From Zanthoxylum bungeanum (Eukaryota > Streptophyta > Magnoliopsida > Sapindales > Rutaceae): 64,000 nucleotides of DNA. Positions within the stretch are counted from its first letter, which is position 1. Each line of letters opens with the position of its first letter. The position numbers and the translations under genes were made by a program. The DNA lies in contig SKCR01033440.1 of the NCBI GenBank assembly GCA_019454045.1, forward strand, positions 36,472 through 100,471, given 5' to 3'. Of this stretch, positions 1 through 11,932 are shown piece by piece. Under the pieces are notes generated by a model that was not told the DNA's origin, did not search any database, and saw only the letters and a list, made by a program, of their open reading frames with translations.

Positions 1-483
1 ACCATTCAAGACGTTCAATATATATTAAACACGCAACTAAGTCATGACAACTCATTAACTAAGTTACGAAGTAAAGAAAACTATCCAAGGTAATTTCTAA
101 TTCATTAAACTACATACATCCAATGTATTAGTTTAATAAATCTGTGGTTCAATGACGATCATTGGTTAAATGAGATTTAATCAAATCCTGAATACAATAT
201 TCATTAAATGGATAAGGATATATGGTGTGATTTTGTATCAGACCATCATTTACCATACGGAATAAGCATCTAATGCTTATGTGATAAAATCTCATAAAGC
301 ATTATTCTAAGTTATTTAGCTAACCGAGTATTTTTCTTAATGTTTATCTCTTCATCAATGACACTACTAGTCATATTAAAATATGTAATAATTATTTATA
401 AAGAACAAGTAATTATCCAATAGTCGCAAGTTCTGATATCACATATAAAAAACAATCATTAAACACTATTTTAAATAACTAGA

Positions 484-705
484 TAGGAGATTTGGTATCC
501 AATACTTATAGTTGTGAGAATCGATATTCTCAACACACAACTATACACATCTCCTTTCTTAAGCTCTATAATTTGCCTTCAATTATTCACAATATAGGAG
601 ATTTGGTATCCAATACTTATAGTTGTGAGAATCGATATTCTCAACACACAACTATACACATCTCATTTCTTAAGCTCTATAATTTTCCTTCAATTATTCA
701 CAACA
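484..705 (-). repeat. 111-bp tandem duplication in the B leader
   Basis: Two almost identical copies (484-594 and 595-705) each begin at TAGGAGATTTGGTATCC. Each holds a small hairpin-forming segment, TGAGAAT-CGAT-ATTCTCA. A single-copy counterpart is recognisable in the leader of element C near 54500-54600, so the duplication is private to B. Confidence 0.85.
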
Positions 706-1319
706 ATTGTAAATAATTGATTAGCAAAATGTGTCAAACACGTGACTTCTAAAAGTCACTAAAGCCAAGAAACGTCATTTTAAGATAAACAAATACCTAA
801 TGGAGTTTTCTTAATGCCAGTCAAGAATCTCGAGACATGAACTAATTCACATCAATTCTTACCGCACAAGAAACTATTCTCTCTAGACAATTATATCCTA
901 AAACAGATATCTATTTAGATCACTTATCGTGACTTAGTAACTAAGTCACTAACTATCTTGATTTTCAAGAAAATCGGAACAACATTTCCCGATGGTTTTG
1001 ACTAATCTAACAATATCCAAGTCTACTAACATTCTAGAACCTATTCTAGAAAAACGCAACCATAAGTGAAGTCAGAAAATATATTCAAATAATATGCATG
1101 TAGTGGATTAGAAGTTTAATTCTATTAACAATATAGAATAAAGGAAAACAAAAGCAGCAATTTTCATAATATTATGCACTGCCTTAGTTATGGATTTTTA
1201 ACCAAGCAGTATCTCCCACTACTTTACGTAATACCGTAATCCCCAACGGAAAATGGGAATTCAATAATTAAATCGAATTCCATAGTTAGAAGTGGACCCC
1301 ATTAATATATTTCGACTCA

Positions 1320-1612
1320 CAGCTTTGGCACGATCTCGTCTACGTATATTCATTAGGTAGACAACTCATTGTCAATCACACTCACTGTGACTCATGATTT
1401 TGGTCCTGACCGTTTCTCGTTATGACAGCTTTGGCACGTTCACAAGGAGGCGTATCAAGGCTTCACTTGCCAATGACAAACTCAAGCTACCAATGTAGTC
1501 CTAACAGCTTTGGCACGTTCAGGATTTCCACTTTCACTTGAATTTGTCTAGTATCAAATATACATCCGGCATCGATAAAATTCTATCAACTACACCCTCA
1601 CTGCTTTGGCAC
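1320..1612 (-). repeat. Four spaced CGTGCCAAAGCTGT motifs (B leader)
   Basis: The complement ACAGCTTTGGCACG appears at about 1320-1332, 1425-1438 and 1504-1517, with a diverged copy at 1601-1612. Copies are 80-105 bp apart. The same series, in the same order relative to the LTR, occurs in element C (53565-53860), and in altered form in element A (5070-5370). Its placement downstream of the primer site suggests a structured RNA leader, for example for packaging; that role is inference. Confidence 0.7.
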
Positions 1613-1975
1613 TTTCTCGGATGCGGCCATAGAAAGATACCCATAAACCGTATTGACAAGACGAACCAAGAAACATGCATCCAATACATATCACTCTACT
1701 GCCTTATTTAAGCGGGGATATTCCTCAAGAAAGCATTGCTCTACATCAAATGCATAATTTAATCTAGATCAATTTCTAAACAGTTCAATTCTACCTTAGA
1801 AAACATAACTTAACTTAACCATTAAATTTCAGTTACGTTTCCCGTTAGTGTAGAACTAAAAGTCAAGAAACATCTAAATTACATGCATGTGCAAACATCA
1901 AAATTGGATTATATATCATAATCAAGCATGAAAAATGTAATGGATGAAGGATCAGACCTGCTCTAATACTAATTT

Positions 1976-2414
1976 TGTTGGGATTTTAGCGCTAGCGCAA
2001 CGAAAGCTCGCGGTTCTGGCGAAATCATAATTTTAAAACTTTTAAAATTACCGAATAAATTACTCGATATCCAATATGAATAATTTATTCATATTTCACC
2101 TAAACATATTTATTCGATATCAAATAATGACATAAATAGTTAAGAAACATCGCGAAACTTTTACGAAATCGTTTTTTCTGCAAAATGACATAAAACACAT
2201 TTTTGACCGAACTGACCACCCAATGCACATGGGGGCTGTACATGTCAGCCCCAATAGTACTAGGGCAGTTCATGGGCTGTCCGAACAGTGACCAAATCAC
2301 TCTTTGTGCAGTCGTCACCCAGTTGGCTCAAAATCACCCAGTAATACAGTTTTTCACCGTTTTCGTATATATCAACTCCGAAACAGTTTCCGGAAATTTT
2401 TCCAATACCCAAAA
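1976..2414 (-). repeat. LTR of element B, inner (U5) part
   Basis: On the minus strand this is the 3' end of the B 5' LTR, ending in CCCAACA next to the primer site. The LTR is cut at 2414 by insertion of element A; the rest resumes at 11933. The bases CAAAA at 2410-2414 are one copy of the target duplication made by A. Sequence here resembles the U5 of the element C LTR (52800-53202) in reverse. Confidence 0.85.
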
Positions 2415-4821
2415 TGTAGGGGTTGGTTCTCAGAGCGCCAATTCCCGGTTGTATTTTGTTAAATACTTCTGTAAAACATTATTATTAGTAATAATATATG
2501 CAGTTTCTATAATATAATCTAATCTTTTATATGGTAAAGACGTAATGACCCTAGAATGATTAGTCATGGTACAGTTGTAAAAGCGTCGCAACGGACATTG
2601 AGTCGTATCATGACGTTGTCATTCTCAGACAGTTCCTGGTCAAGGTTTACACTACTTGGTCAGTATAGTAAACCCGTTGAGACCGGTACATGTCGTGTAC
2701 TGGAATATATGATTCCAATGGTTTCTCAATGAACCATAAGTCTTGGAGACTAGTATAGACGTGTAGGTGTTTATAGTGGATAAACACTGAACGACTCACC
2801 GAAGATTCTTAATGGATGGTACACCAGCGTCAATAAGAATCTTCTTGGGTTGAGTAGCACTTGTGATTCTTAGACTTGAGATGCCATTGTGGGCACATGA
2901 GACATCTTCTACACTTTGACGGCAGTCACGTCACCGATCTATTTAGATCAGACCTCCGCCTGTTCGTTGGGTGTAGATAGATCCTCAGGGTGTCCTATGT
3001 GTATCAAGATAGGATCCGTCAGTTCTGTGTACCAGAGCATAGGTAGTCCATATGATTAGCAATCAGATAAAACCATGGGCCCGTGGTAAGTTTAGAAGCT
3101 AGTTCTAAACATTCTTTTTGAGATTGCTAATAGAATAGTCGACTGGATAGTCCCGATAGAGATTTGACGTTTACATCTATATCTCTGGGATTTATCCGGA
3201 TACCTGTGACGGAGGAATTATACATTTGCGATGACCTCGACCTGTATGGTTTAGCGAGATTATCCGTGATCGTCATAATCTACGGGTGGATAGATTATGG
3301 ACATGAAATTTGATTTCGTGACGGATATACCTGAACCTAGAGAGTCTCAATAATGAAACATACTCGTTGAGCACTAGAGCAACATAAATAAATAATATTG
3401 ATTATTTATAAAGTCGTTTAATGGTTAAACGCAAGATACATGCTAAAGACACTAGATAGTCATTTACTTAATTATTGTGTATTTACATTTAATACTTGAT
3501 TAATTTAAATACACATTAATTAATAGTCAAAATGAGTTATTTGACTTATTTCCTAAATGAATATATGTTTTTAATATTTAATGTAAATATTATACATATA
3601 TTTAATATATTTGTATTTGATTAATTAATTAATTATTTAATTGTTAAATGATTAAATTAATTAAAATATAAATATCTTATGTTAGGATAATTAAATTAAA
3701 TGACATTAGTTGCAATTGTTGACCAAAATAAATATCTAATAAAGTTATAAAAGATATTTATGCAAGTTGATTTACTAATAATGCAAATGAAATTGAAATT
3801 ACAATTTTGGTGAATTTGGTATGCTAATTTCGGCCATAGTGCAAAAGTTGCACATATAAATTGTTTTTTCATTTTTCATTTCATTAACCTAATACACTTT
3901 ATCAAAAGCAAAATTCCATTGAAGAAAGGCAAAGAAAGAAAGTGAAGAAGAAAAGAAAAAACCTAAAGAAAAGCTTGGATTTTGTAAGTTTCTTAAACTT
4001 ACTATTAGAAAGGAATTTGTTCCTTATGATCTAGGCTACCTCTCATGAGTTTCTTGAGTTATTCTTTTCTTTATTTCTTGTGGTTTTTGATGATGGAATT
4101 TGTTTAAAAGTGTTGAGCATGTATGATGAACAAAGAATGTAACTAGTGTAGTTATATGTATTCTTTTAAGGTTTGTGAAACCATGTTGCTATTCTAGAGT
4201 TGTTGACCCACTCTTAAATGACCTAGATTTGATCTTGAGTTGTTTCATTGTGTTGAGACTTGAATTAGTTGAAAGATTGATGATTGAAACATTTGATTTA
4301 ATGTAAATGTCCTAATTTGTCCAATTTGTGGAAATTGAAAAATTAGGTTGTAACTAATTCCAAATTTGGGGGTTTTCATATATGTTGAGCATTGGGTGTG
4401 TATATGATGCATGCAAAGTTTCATGTTGATTGGATTTCATTAAGATGAGTTTTGAAGCATGAAATGACCAAATGGTCAATGTTGCCCCCAAATGGAGCTC
4501 ACGGCTTTGGTGAGGGAATTTTGGTTTTTGTGTCCTATGGTGTTTTGATGTTTTGAACATGATAATTCATCTAGAAATGATTTAGAATCATTCAAAATTG
4601 ATTGGATCAATTTCGGACTAAAACGGACAAAATACCATATAAGGGTAATTTGGTAATTTCACTTGAATTTGATTATTTGAAATTTTATTTCATAATTTAA
4701 TTATTGGAACATTAAATAAATATGTTTATTTAATTTATCCGAGAAAAAGTTTTGAAATCTGAAAATCGGATTTTCACCGCTTCCGCTGCGTTACCGGATT
4801 CACCCGTATCAGACCCCTTCA
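2415..4821 (+). repeat. 5' LTR of element A
   Basis: A 2407-bp LTR, nearly identical to 9564-11932. It includes the block around 2930-2985 (CACCGATCTATTTAGATCAG and on) that is almost invariant in the LTRs of A, B and C. No long reading frame is present. Confidence 0.95.
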
Positions 4822-4824
4822 AAA

Positions 4825-4836
4825 TGGTATCAGAGC
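4825..4836 (+). promoter_or_regulatory. Primer binding site of element A
   Basis: TGGTATCAGAGC lies three bases after the 5' LTR. It is the standard plant copia site complementary to the 3' end of initiator tRNA-Met and fixes the LTR edge and the element's strand. Confidence 0.95.
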
Positions 4837-5585
4837 AAGTCTGATTCTAGGCCACTTAAAATGATTAGCCATCATTGAATCAATGTTTAATCATGTTTTC
4901 TTGATTTATGCATGCTTATTATGAACTAATTTGATTAGATTTATGGTGTATGACACTTAGCGGAAAATCCCTAATAATAAGGTTTAAATGTAATTTGTAT
5001 TTGATGCATGTTATATGGTCCGTCTTGTCAATACGGTTTATGAATACTTCTTTGTGACTACATCCGAGACCGTGCCTCTGCTGTGAGGGTGTAGCCGATA
5101 AAGATTTATTTATACCGGATGTATATCTGATACTAGATAAATTCAAGTAAAAGCGGAATTCTGAACGTGCCCTAGCTGTCAGGATTACGTAAGTAACTTG
5201 TAACTTGATTTTATTGACGAGTATTACCTTGGTACGTCTCCTTGTGGGCCTGCCTTCGCAGCGACAACGAGAAACGGCCAGGACCGGATACTTAGGAGTC
5301 ATTGTTGAGTGATTGACAAATGAGTTGTCTACCTGATGAATATACGTAGGCGAGACCGTGCCTCTGCTGTGAGCTGAAATATATTCACGGGGTCCACCTT
5401 TCACTATTTATATTTAATTTAATTATTAAATATTTGTATTCTGTTTTGGGATTACAGTATTGCATGATTTAGTGGGAGGGGCATATTAGATTAAAAATCC
5501 ATGATCTAGTTTATGCTTATGATATTATATGAAACTGCTTTATTTCTGCTAACCGTTTTTCGTGATCTATATGATAGATTGCGCG
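4837..5585 (+). other. Untranslated leader of element A
   Basis: About 750 bp between primer site and gag without a supported gene. It carries three variants of the leader motif shared with B and C: CGTGCCTCTGCTGT near 5070 and 5356, and CGTGCCCTAGCTGT near 5166. The 161-codon frame on the opposite strand (4919-5404) has no counterpart in the related leaders and is taken as chance. Confidence 0.8.
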
Positions 5586-8500
5586 ATGGCGGGTCAATCC
5601 ACAAACCAGTTTGCGCGTATGTTAGATGCGAACAAACTGAAAGGCGCTGAGAACTTTACAGACTGGGAATTGGATTTGAGGATTGTCCTCGATTCCGAAA
5701 AGTTGGGTTATGTTCTTGAGGGTCCTTTACCCCTTGCAGTGGGTGAGGATGCTTCGGAGGAGGAACGCCAAGTTTTTGAAGCTTGGAAGAATGATGATTT
5801 AAGGGTTAAATCATACATTCTTAGTTCGCTCTCTCCGAAACTCAAGCAACAATACTATAGAACATCAGATTCCTATAGTATGATAACGCGATTAAGACAA
5901 TCGTTCGAGAACCAGGAACAGGTTATTGTTCACAAAGTCGCCATGGAACTGTTCCATGCGCGTCTGGATGAGGGGCAAAGTGTTAGCCCACATGTTCTTC
6001 AAATGATCGATTTGATCGATCAATTGAGGCAACATAATCTCATCCTGAATGACATTCTCGGTAGGAGTGTCATTCTTGGTTCTCTGCCAGCTTCATTCCG
6101 CCAGTTTGTGATGATGTACTTCAACATGCACGGGAAGTCTGCACCTACCATGAGCTGCATAGGATGTTGCTCACGCAGAAGAGGACCTTAGGAAGGGATT
6201 ACCAACTCGCCCTCCTAGATCTACTTCTCTTTCAGCTTCTTCCCAAGGAATGTCCAAGGGAAAGAACAAGAAGGGAAGAAGAAGAAGAGGAAGGCAGTTG
6301 GTCCTCAACAGCAGGCGAAGATAGCCAAGCCCAAAAGGGATTCTGAAGACAAATGCCACCACTGCGGCCAAAGTTGGGCACTGGAAAAGGAACTGTCCTG
6401 ATTACATTGCCCAAATGAGAGAGAGAGACAGAGCTTCTACATCAGGTACTTTTATTTTTCCAGTTATTGATTTATCTTTGGCTTGTGAAGCCGTTACATC
6501 CAGCTGGATTTTAGATTCTGCTTGTCCCATTCACATTTGCAATTCGTTGCAGGTGCTGAAGGAAAGTAGGAGGCTGAAGCCAGGGGAGATGCAGTTGCGA
6601 TTCGGGAGTGGAGACTCTTTGGATGCAGTTGCAGTGGGAGTATGTGAGATCTCATTGCAGAATGGGACACTTTTGTTACATGACTGTCATTTTGTACCGG
6701 GATGTGTCGCTAATATTATATCACTTTTTGTATTGGATACAGAAGGCTTTTGTATGAATATTAAGAATAGTTCTTTGTATTTATATGATAGTAATAATAT
6801 TCAGATCCTTAGTTGTCCAAACCAGCATGGTCATTACACATTGCAAACTTCAAAAGATATATTAAATACTGGAGTTAATAAACGTAGATTACCTGTAAAT
6901 AATAATACTGAACTTTGGCATATGAGACTTGGTCACATTGGCGTTAAACGCCTTACCCAATTGGTTAGGAATGGTTTGATACCAGATCTTACCATTGAAT
7001 CCTATCCAACTTGTGAATCCTGTATTCAGGGTAAAATGACCAAGGCCCCATTTTCTGGTGTTGGACACCGTGCCAAAACTTACTGGAACTCGTACATTCT
7101 GATGTATGTGGTCCACTAAGTCAAACTGCTCACAGTGGTTATTCATACTTCGTTACCTTTACCGATGATTTGTCACGGTACGGTTATGTCTATTTGATGC
7201 GACATAAATCGGAAACCTTTGAAAAGTTCAAAGAGTTCCGAAATGAAGTAGGAAAACAGACTGGGAAATATATTAAATGCCTTCGATCAGATCGAGGCGG
7301 CGAATATATGAGTGGTGAGTTCATGGATTATATGAAGGAGAATGGGATTCTCGCTCAATATACTCCTCCAGGTACACCACACACAATGGTGTATCTGAAA
7401 GGAGAAATCGGACTTTATTGGATATGGTCCGATCGATGTTGAGTTTCACAGATTTGCCCTATTACTTATGGGGTTACTGTCTCTTAACAGCCGCACATCT
7501 TTTGAATAAGATTCCTTCAAAGGCTGTTCCTACGACACCGTATCAGATATGGTTCGGTAGGAGACCGAATCTTAATTATATTAAGGTTTGGGGTTGTCCT
7601 GCCTATGTCAGGGTGAATCAGCAAAGTAAGCTTTCGCCTCGAGGGCAAAAGTTTAGGTTTGTTGGATATCCCTCAAATACGAGGGGATATCTGTTCTATG
7701 ATACCGAGCATCGAAATGTCTTCGTAGCTCGCTTCGCAAAATTTCTAGAAGTAGAATTTTTGTCAGAAGGTAGTGATCATAGACGGGTTGAACTTGATGA
7801 AGTCCAACCTGAAAACAACGAACCAACGGAGAAACCTGAAGTTCAAGTAGATGAAGGACCTTCAACACACACACTCCGTAGGTCGGGAAAGGGTATCTAG
7901 ACCTCCTGAACGCTTGTATTTGATACAAGAAAATAGTCTGGATGTTCTCTTAGTTGAAGAGACAGATCCTTTCACCTATAGAGAATCGATGTTGGACATC
8001 GACTCCGTGAAATGGCAAAGTGCCATGAAATCCGAGATAGACTCAATGCATGAAAATCAAGTTTGGGACTTGATTCCGCTTCCCGAAGGAATTGTTCCTA
8101 TCGGTTGTAAATGGGTTTACAAAAGGAAGCGCGGGCCTGACGGTAAGGTTGAAACTTACAAGGCCCGACTGGTAGCAAAAGGTACACGCAGCGACCTGGC
8201 GTCGACTACGATGAAACTTTTTCGCCGGTAGCAATGCTCAAGTCTATCTGGATTTTGCTTTCTATAGCTGCGTATCATGACTACGAGATTTGGCAAATGG
8301 ATGTCAAAACGGCTTTTCTAAATGGGTTTCTTGATGAAGAAATCTATATGGAACAGCCGGAAGGTTTCACATCCAGCCAAACCTCGGGTATGGTTTGTAA
8401 GCTTAAGAAGTCCATTTATGGACTTAAACAAGCTTCACGAAGTTGGAATCTTCGATTCGATGAGATTATTAGATCGTCTGGTTTTCTCAAGAATTCGGAA

Positions 8501-9547
8501 GAATCCTGTGTGTATCAGAAGGCCAGTGGGAGCATGGTCGTATTTTTAGTCCTGTATGTTGATGACATCCTAATCATTGGGAATGATTTAGGAATGTTAC
8601 AAAGCGTTAAAGCATATCTCTGTAAGAATTTCTCCATGAAGGACCTGGGAGAAGCTTCCTATGTTTTAGGGATAAAACTCTATCGAGATAGACAAAGGAG
8701 GCTGATTGGGTTATCCCAATCAACATACATAGATAAGATCTTGGAACGGTATAGTTTTGGTAACTGTAAGACAGCAAACATACCGTTCAGACATGGGATT
8801 CATCTTTCTAAGAAGATGTGTCCTCAAACAGAAGATGAGAAGGTTAGAATGTCTAACCAACCTTATGCTTCATGTTTGGGTAGCATAATGTATGCCATGT
8901 TATGTACGAGGCCTGATATTAGTTTCGCTGTTAGCGTAACTAGCAGAGATATCAGTCCAATCCAGGTAATGACCATTGGATGGCCATTAAACATATCCTA
9001 AAGTATCTTAAAGGTACTAAGGATAAGTTGATTATATATGGAGGGGAAACGAACTGCAGGTTAATGGGTATACAGACTCTGATTTCCAATCGGATCCCGA
9101 TGATAGAAAGTCTACATCTGGATTTGTCTTTACCCTTAAAGGAGGTGCAGTGTTGTTGGAAGAGTTCCAAACAGGGATCTACAGCTGATTCCACCACTGA
9201 GGCGGAATATATTGCAGCTTCTGAAGCCGCAAAAGAGGCTGTGTGGATAAAGAACTTTATCACAGAATTGGGAGTTGTCCCAAGTATCGAGAATGCGATT
9301 CCGTTATACTGTGGATAATACTGGAGCCATTGCGCAAGCAAAGGAACCGAGGGCGCATCAGAAGTCGAAGCATGTGGAACGCAAGTACCACATCATTCGA
9401 TAGATCGTGTCGCGAGGGGATATTGTCGTGTGCAAGGTACCGAGTGAAGACAACGTAGCAGACCCGCTGACGAAGGCCATACCTCCGAAGTTATTTGATA
9501 AACACGTGGAGTCGATGGGTATTAGATACAATCGATATTGGCACTAG
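5586..9547 (+). pseudogene. Element A gag-pol polyprotein, frame-broken
   Basis: Gag starts at the ATG at 5586 (MAGQSTNQF). A CCHC zinc knuckle follows near 6350-6395, interrupted by a +1 indel. Next come the protease with WILDSAC (about 6510), integrase with its HHCC zinc finger (about 6915-7030) and catalytic region (7090-7500), reverse transcriptase with MDVKTAFLNG and YVDDI (about 8090-8800) and RNase H with STTEAEYIA (about 9050-9400), ending at a TAG at 9545. The frame is broken roughly ten times, at about 6155, 6366, 7079, 7382, 7885, 8192, 8945, 9055, 9150 and 9315, nearly always by 1-2 nt, plus one in-frame TAG at 9401. Domain order shows Ty1/copia. Either the element is dead, or many breaks are consensus errors, because nonsense substitutions are almost absent. 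Confidence 0.9.
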
Positions 9548-9563
9548 AGCAAGTGGGAGATTT
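9548..9563 (+). promoter_or_regulatory. Polypurine tract of element A
   Basis: The purine-rich stretch AGCAAGTGGGAGA directly before the 3' LTR primes plus-strand DNA synthesis in this class. Element C has the matching GGCAAGTGGGAGAAA before 57166. Confidence 0.8.
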
Positions 9564-11932
9564 TGTAGGGGTTGGTGCTCAGAGCGCCAATTCCCGGTTG
9601 TATTTTGTTAAATACTTCTGTAAAACATATTATTAGTAATAATATATGCAGTTTCTATAATATAATCTAATCTTTTATATGGTAAAGACGTAATGACCCT
9701 AGAATGATTAGTCATGGTACAGTTGCAAAAGCGTCGCAACGGACATTGAGTCGTATCATGACGTTGTCATTCTCAGACAGTTCCTGGTCAAGGTTTACAC
9801 TACTTGGTCAGTATAGTAAACCCGTTGAGACCGGTACATGTCGTGTACTGGAATATATGATTCCAATGGTTTCTCAATGAACCATAAGTCTTGGAGACTA
9901 GTATAGACGTGTAGGTGTTTATAGTGGATAAACACTGAACGACTCACCGAAGATTTAATGGATGGTACACCAGCGTCAATAAGAATCTTCTTGGGTTGAG
10001 TAGCACTTGTGATTCTTAGACTTGAGATGCCATTGTGGGCACATGAGACATCTTCTACACTTTGACGGCAGTCACGTCACCGATCTATTTAGATCAGACC
10101 TCCGCCTGTTCGTTGGGTGTAGATAGATCCTCAGGGTGTCCTATGTGTATCAAGATAGGATCCGTCAGTTCTGTGTACCAGAGCATAGGTAGTCCATATG
10201 ATTAGCAATCAGATAAAACCATGGGCCCGTGGTAAGTTTAGAAGCTAGTTCTAAACATTCTTTTTGAGATTGCTAATAGAATAGTCGACTGGATAGTCCC
10301 GATAGAGATTTGACGTTTACATCTATATCTCTGGGATTTATCCGGATACCTGTGACGGAGGAAGGAATTATACATTTGCGATGACCTCGACCTGTATGGT
10401 TTAGCGAGATTATCCGTGATCGTCATAATCTACGGGTGGATAGATTATGGACATGAAATTTGATTTCGTGACGGATATACCTGAACCTAGAGAGTCTCAA
10501 TAATGAAACATACTCGTTGAGCACTAGAGCAACATAAATAAATATATTGATTATTTATAAAGTCGTTTAATGGTTAAACGCAAGATACATGCTAAAGACA
10601 CTAGATAGTCATTTACTTAATTATTGGTATTTACATTTAATACTTGATTAATTTAAATACACATTAATATGTTTTTTAATATTTAATGTAAATATTATAC
10701 ATATATTTAATATATTTGTATTTGATTAATTAATTAATTATTTAATTGTTAAATGATTAAATTAATTAAAATATAAATATCTTATGTTAGGATAATTAAA
10801 GTAAATGACATTAGTTGCAATTGTTGACCAAAATAAATATCTAATAAAGGTTATAAAAGATATTTATGCAAGTTGATTTACTAATAATGCAAATGAAATT
10901 GAAATTACAATTTTGGTGAATTTGGTATGCTAATTTCGGCCATAGTGCAAAAGTTGCACATATAAATTGTTTTTTTTTTTCATTTCATTAACCTAATACA
11001 CTTTATCAAAAGCAAAATTCCATTGAAGAAAGGCAAAGAAAGAAAGTGAAGAAGAAAAGAAAAACCTAAAGAAAAGCTTGGATTTTGTAAGTTTCTTAAA
11101 CTTACTATTAGAAAGAATTTGTTCCTTATGATCTAGGCTACCTCTCATGAGTTTCTTGAGTTATTCTTTTCTTTATTTCTTGTGGTTTTTGATGATGATG
11201 GAAATTTTTTAAAAGTGTTGAGCATGTATGATGAACAAAGAATGTAACTAGTGTAGTTATATGTATTCTTTTAAGGTTTGTGAAACCATGTTGCTATTCT
11301 AGAGTTGTTGACCCACTCTTAAATGACCTAGATTTGATCTTGAGTTGTTTCATTGTGTTGAGACTTGAATTAGTTGAAAGATTGATGATTGAAACATTTG
11401 ATTTAATGTAAATGTCCTAATTTGTCCAATTTGTGGAAATTGAAAAATTAGGGTTTGTAACTAATTCCAAATTTGGGGGTTTTCATATATGTTGAGCATT
11501 TGGGTTTTTATATGATGCATGCAAAGTTTCATGTTGATTGGATTTCATTAAGATGAGTTTTGAAGCATGAAATGACCAAATGGTCAATGTGCCCCCAAAT
11601 GGAGCTCACGGCTTTGGTGAGGGAATTTTGGTTTTTTGTGTTCATATGGTGTTTTGATGTTTTGAACATGATTAATTCATCCTAGAAATGATTTAGAATC
11701 ATTCAAAATTGATTGGATCAATTTCGGACTAAAACGGACAAAATACCATATAAGGGTAATTTGGTAATTTCACTGAATTTGATTCATTTGAAATTTTATT
11801 TCATAATTTAATTATTGGAACATTAAATAAATATGTTTATTTAATTTATCCGAGAAAAAGTTTTGAAATCTGAAAATCGGATTTTCACCGCTTCCGCTGC
11901 GTTACCTGATTCACCCGTATCAGACCCCTTCA
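9564..11932 (+). repeat. 3' LTR of element A
   Basis: A 2369-bp copy of the 5' LTR ending CCCCTTCA, followed by the target duplication CAAAA. Compared with 2415-4821 it lacks about 45 bp near 10670 and differs elsewhere mainly by homopolymer and 1-5 bp indels, with few substitutions. Confidence 0.95.

Larger units (their letters stand above)
1..1975 (-). mobile_element. Internal leader of copia element B (partial)
   Basis: On the minus strand this follows the B LTR whose inner edge is at 1976, and it runs off the left end of the window. Next to the LTR lies a decayed primer site (about 1956-1972), a mutated TGGTATCAGAGC. The content matches the leader of element C (about 53203-55100) in reverse orientation: the same order of CGTGCCAAAGCTGT motifs and the same AT-rich filler. 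I see no gag or pol reading frame. The small ORF at 492-716 only reflects a tandem duplication. B is therefore the 5' end of a minus-strand Ty1/copia element whose coding part lies outside the window. Confidence 0.8.
2415..11932 (+). mobile_element. Element A: complete Ty1/copia retrotransposon
   Basis: A 9.5-kb element with two long LTRs (2415-4821 and 9564-11932) that begin TGTAGGGG and end CTTCA, flanked by a perfect 5-bp target duplication CAAAA (2410-2414 and 11933-11937). It holds a primer site complementary to initiator tRNA-Met at 4825, gag, protease, integrase, reverse transcriptase and RNase H in copia order, and a purine-rich tract before the 3' LTR. It sits inside the LTR of element B in the opposite orientation. 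The long LTRs and protein sequence suggest the Angela/TAR group (inference). The two LTRs differ mostly by small indels, so insertion looks recent. Confidence 0.95.

Noticed and set aside
492..716. 74-codon repeated frame in the B leader
   Set aside because: It is the translation of a 111-bp tandem duplication in an untranslated leader; the single-copy counterpart in element C is not open.
4919..5404. 161-codon minus-strand frame in the A leader
   Set aside because: Not conserved in the related leaders of B and C and antisense to the element.
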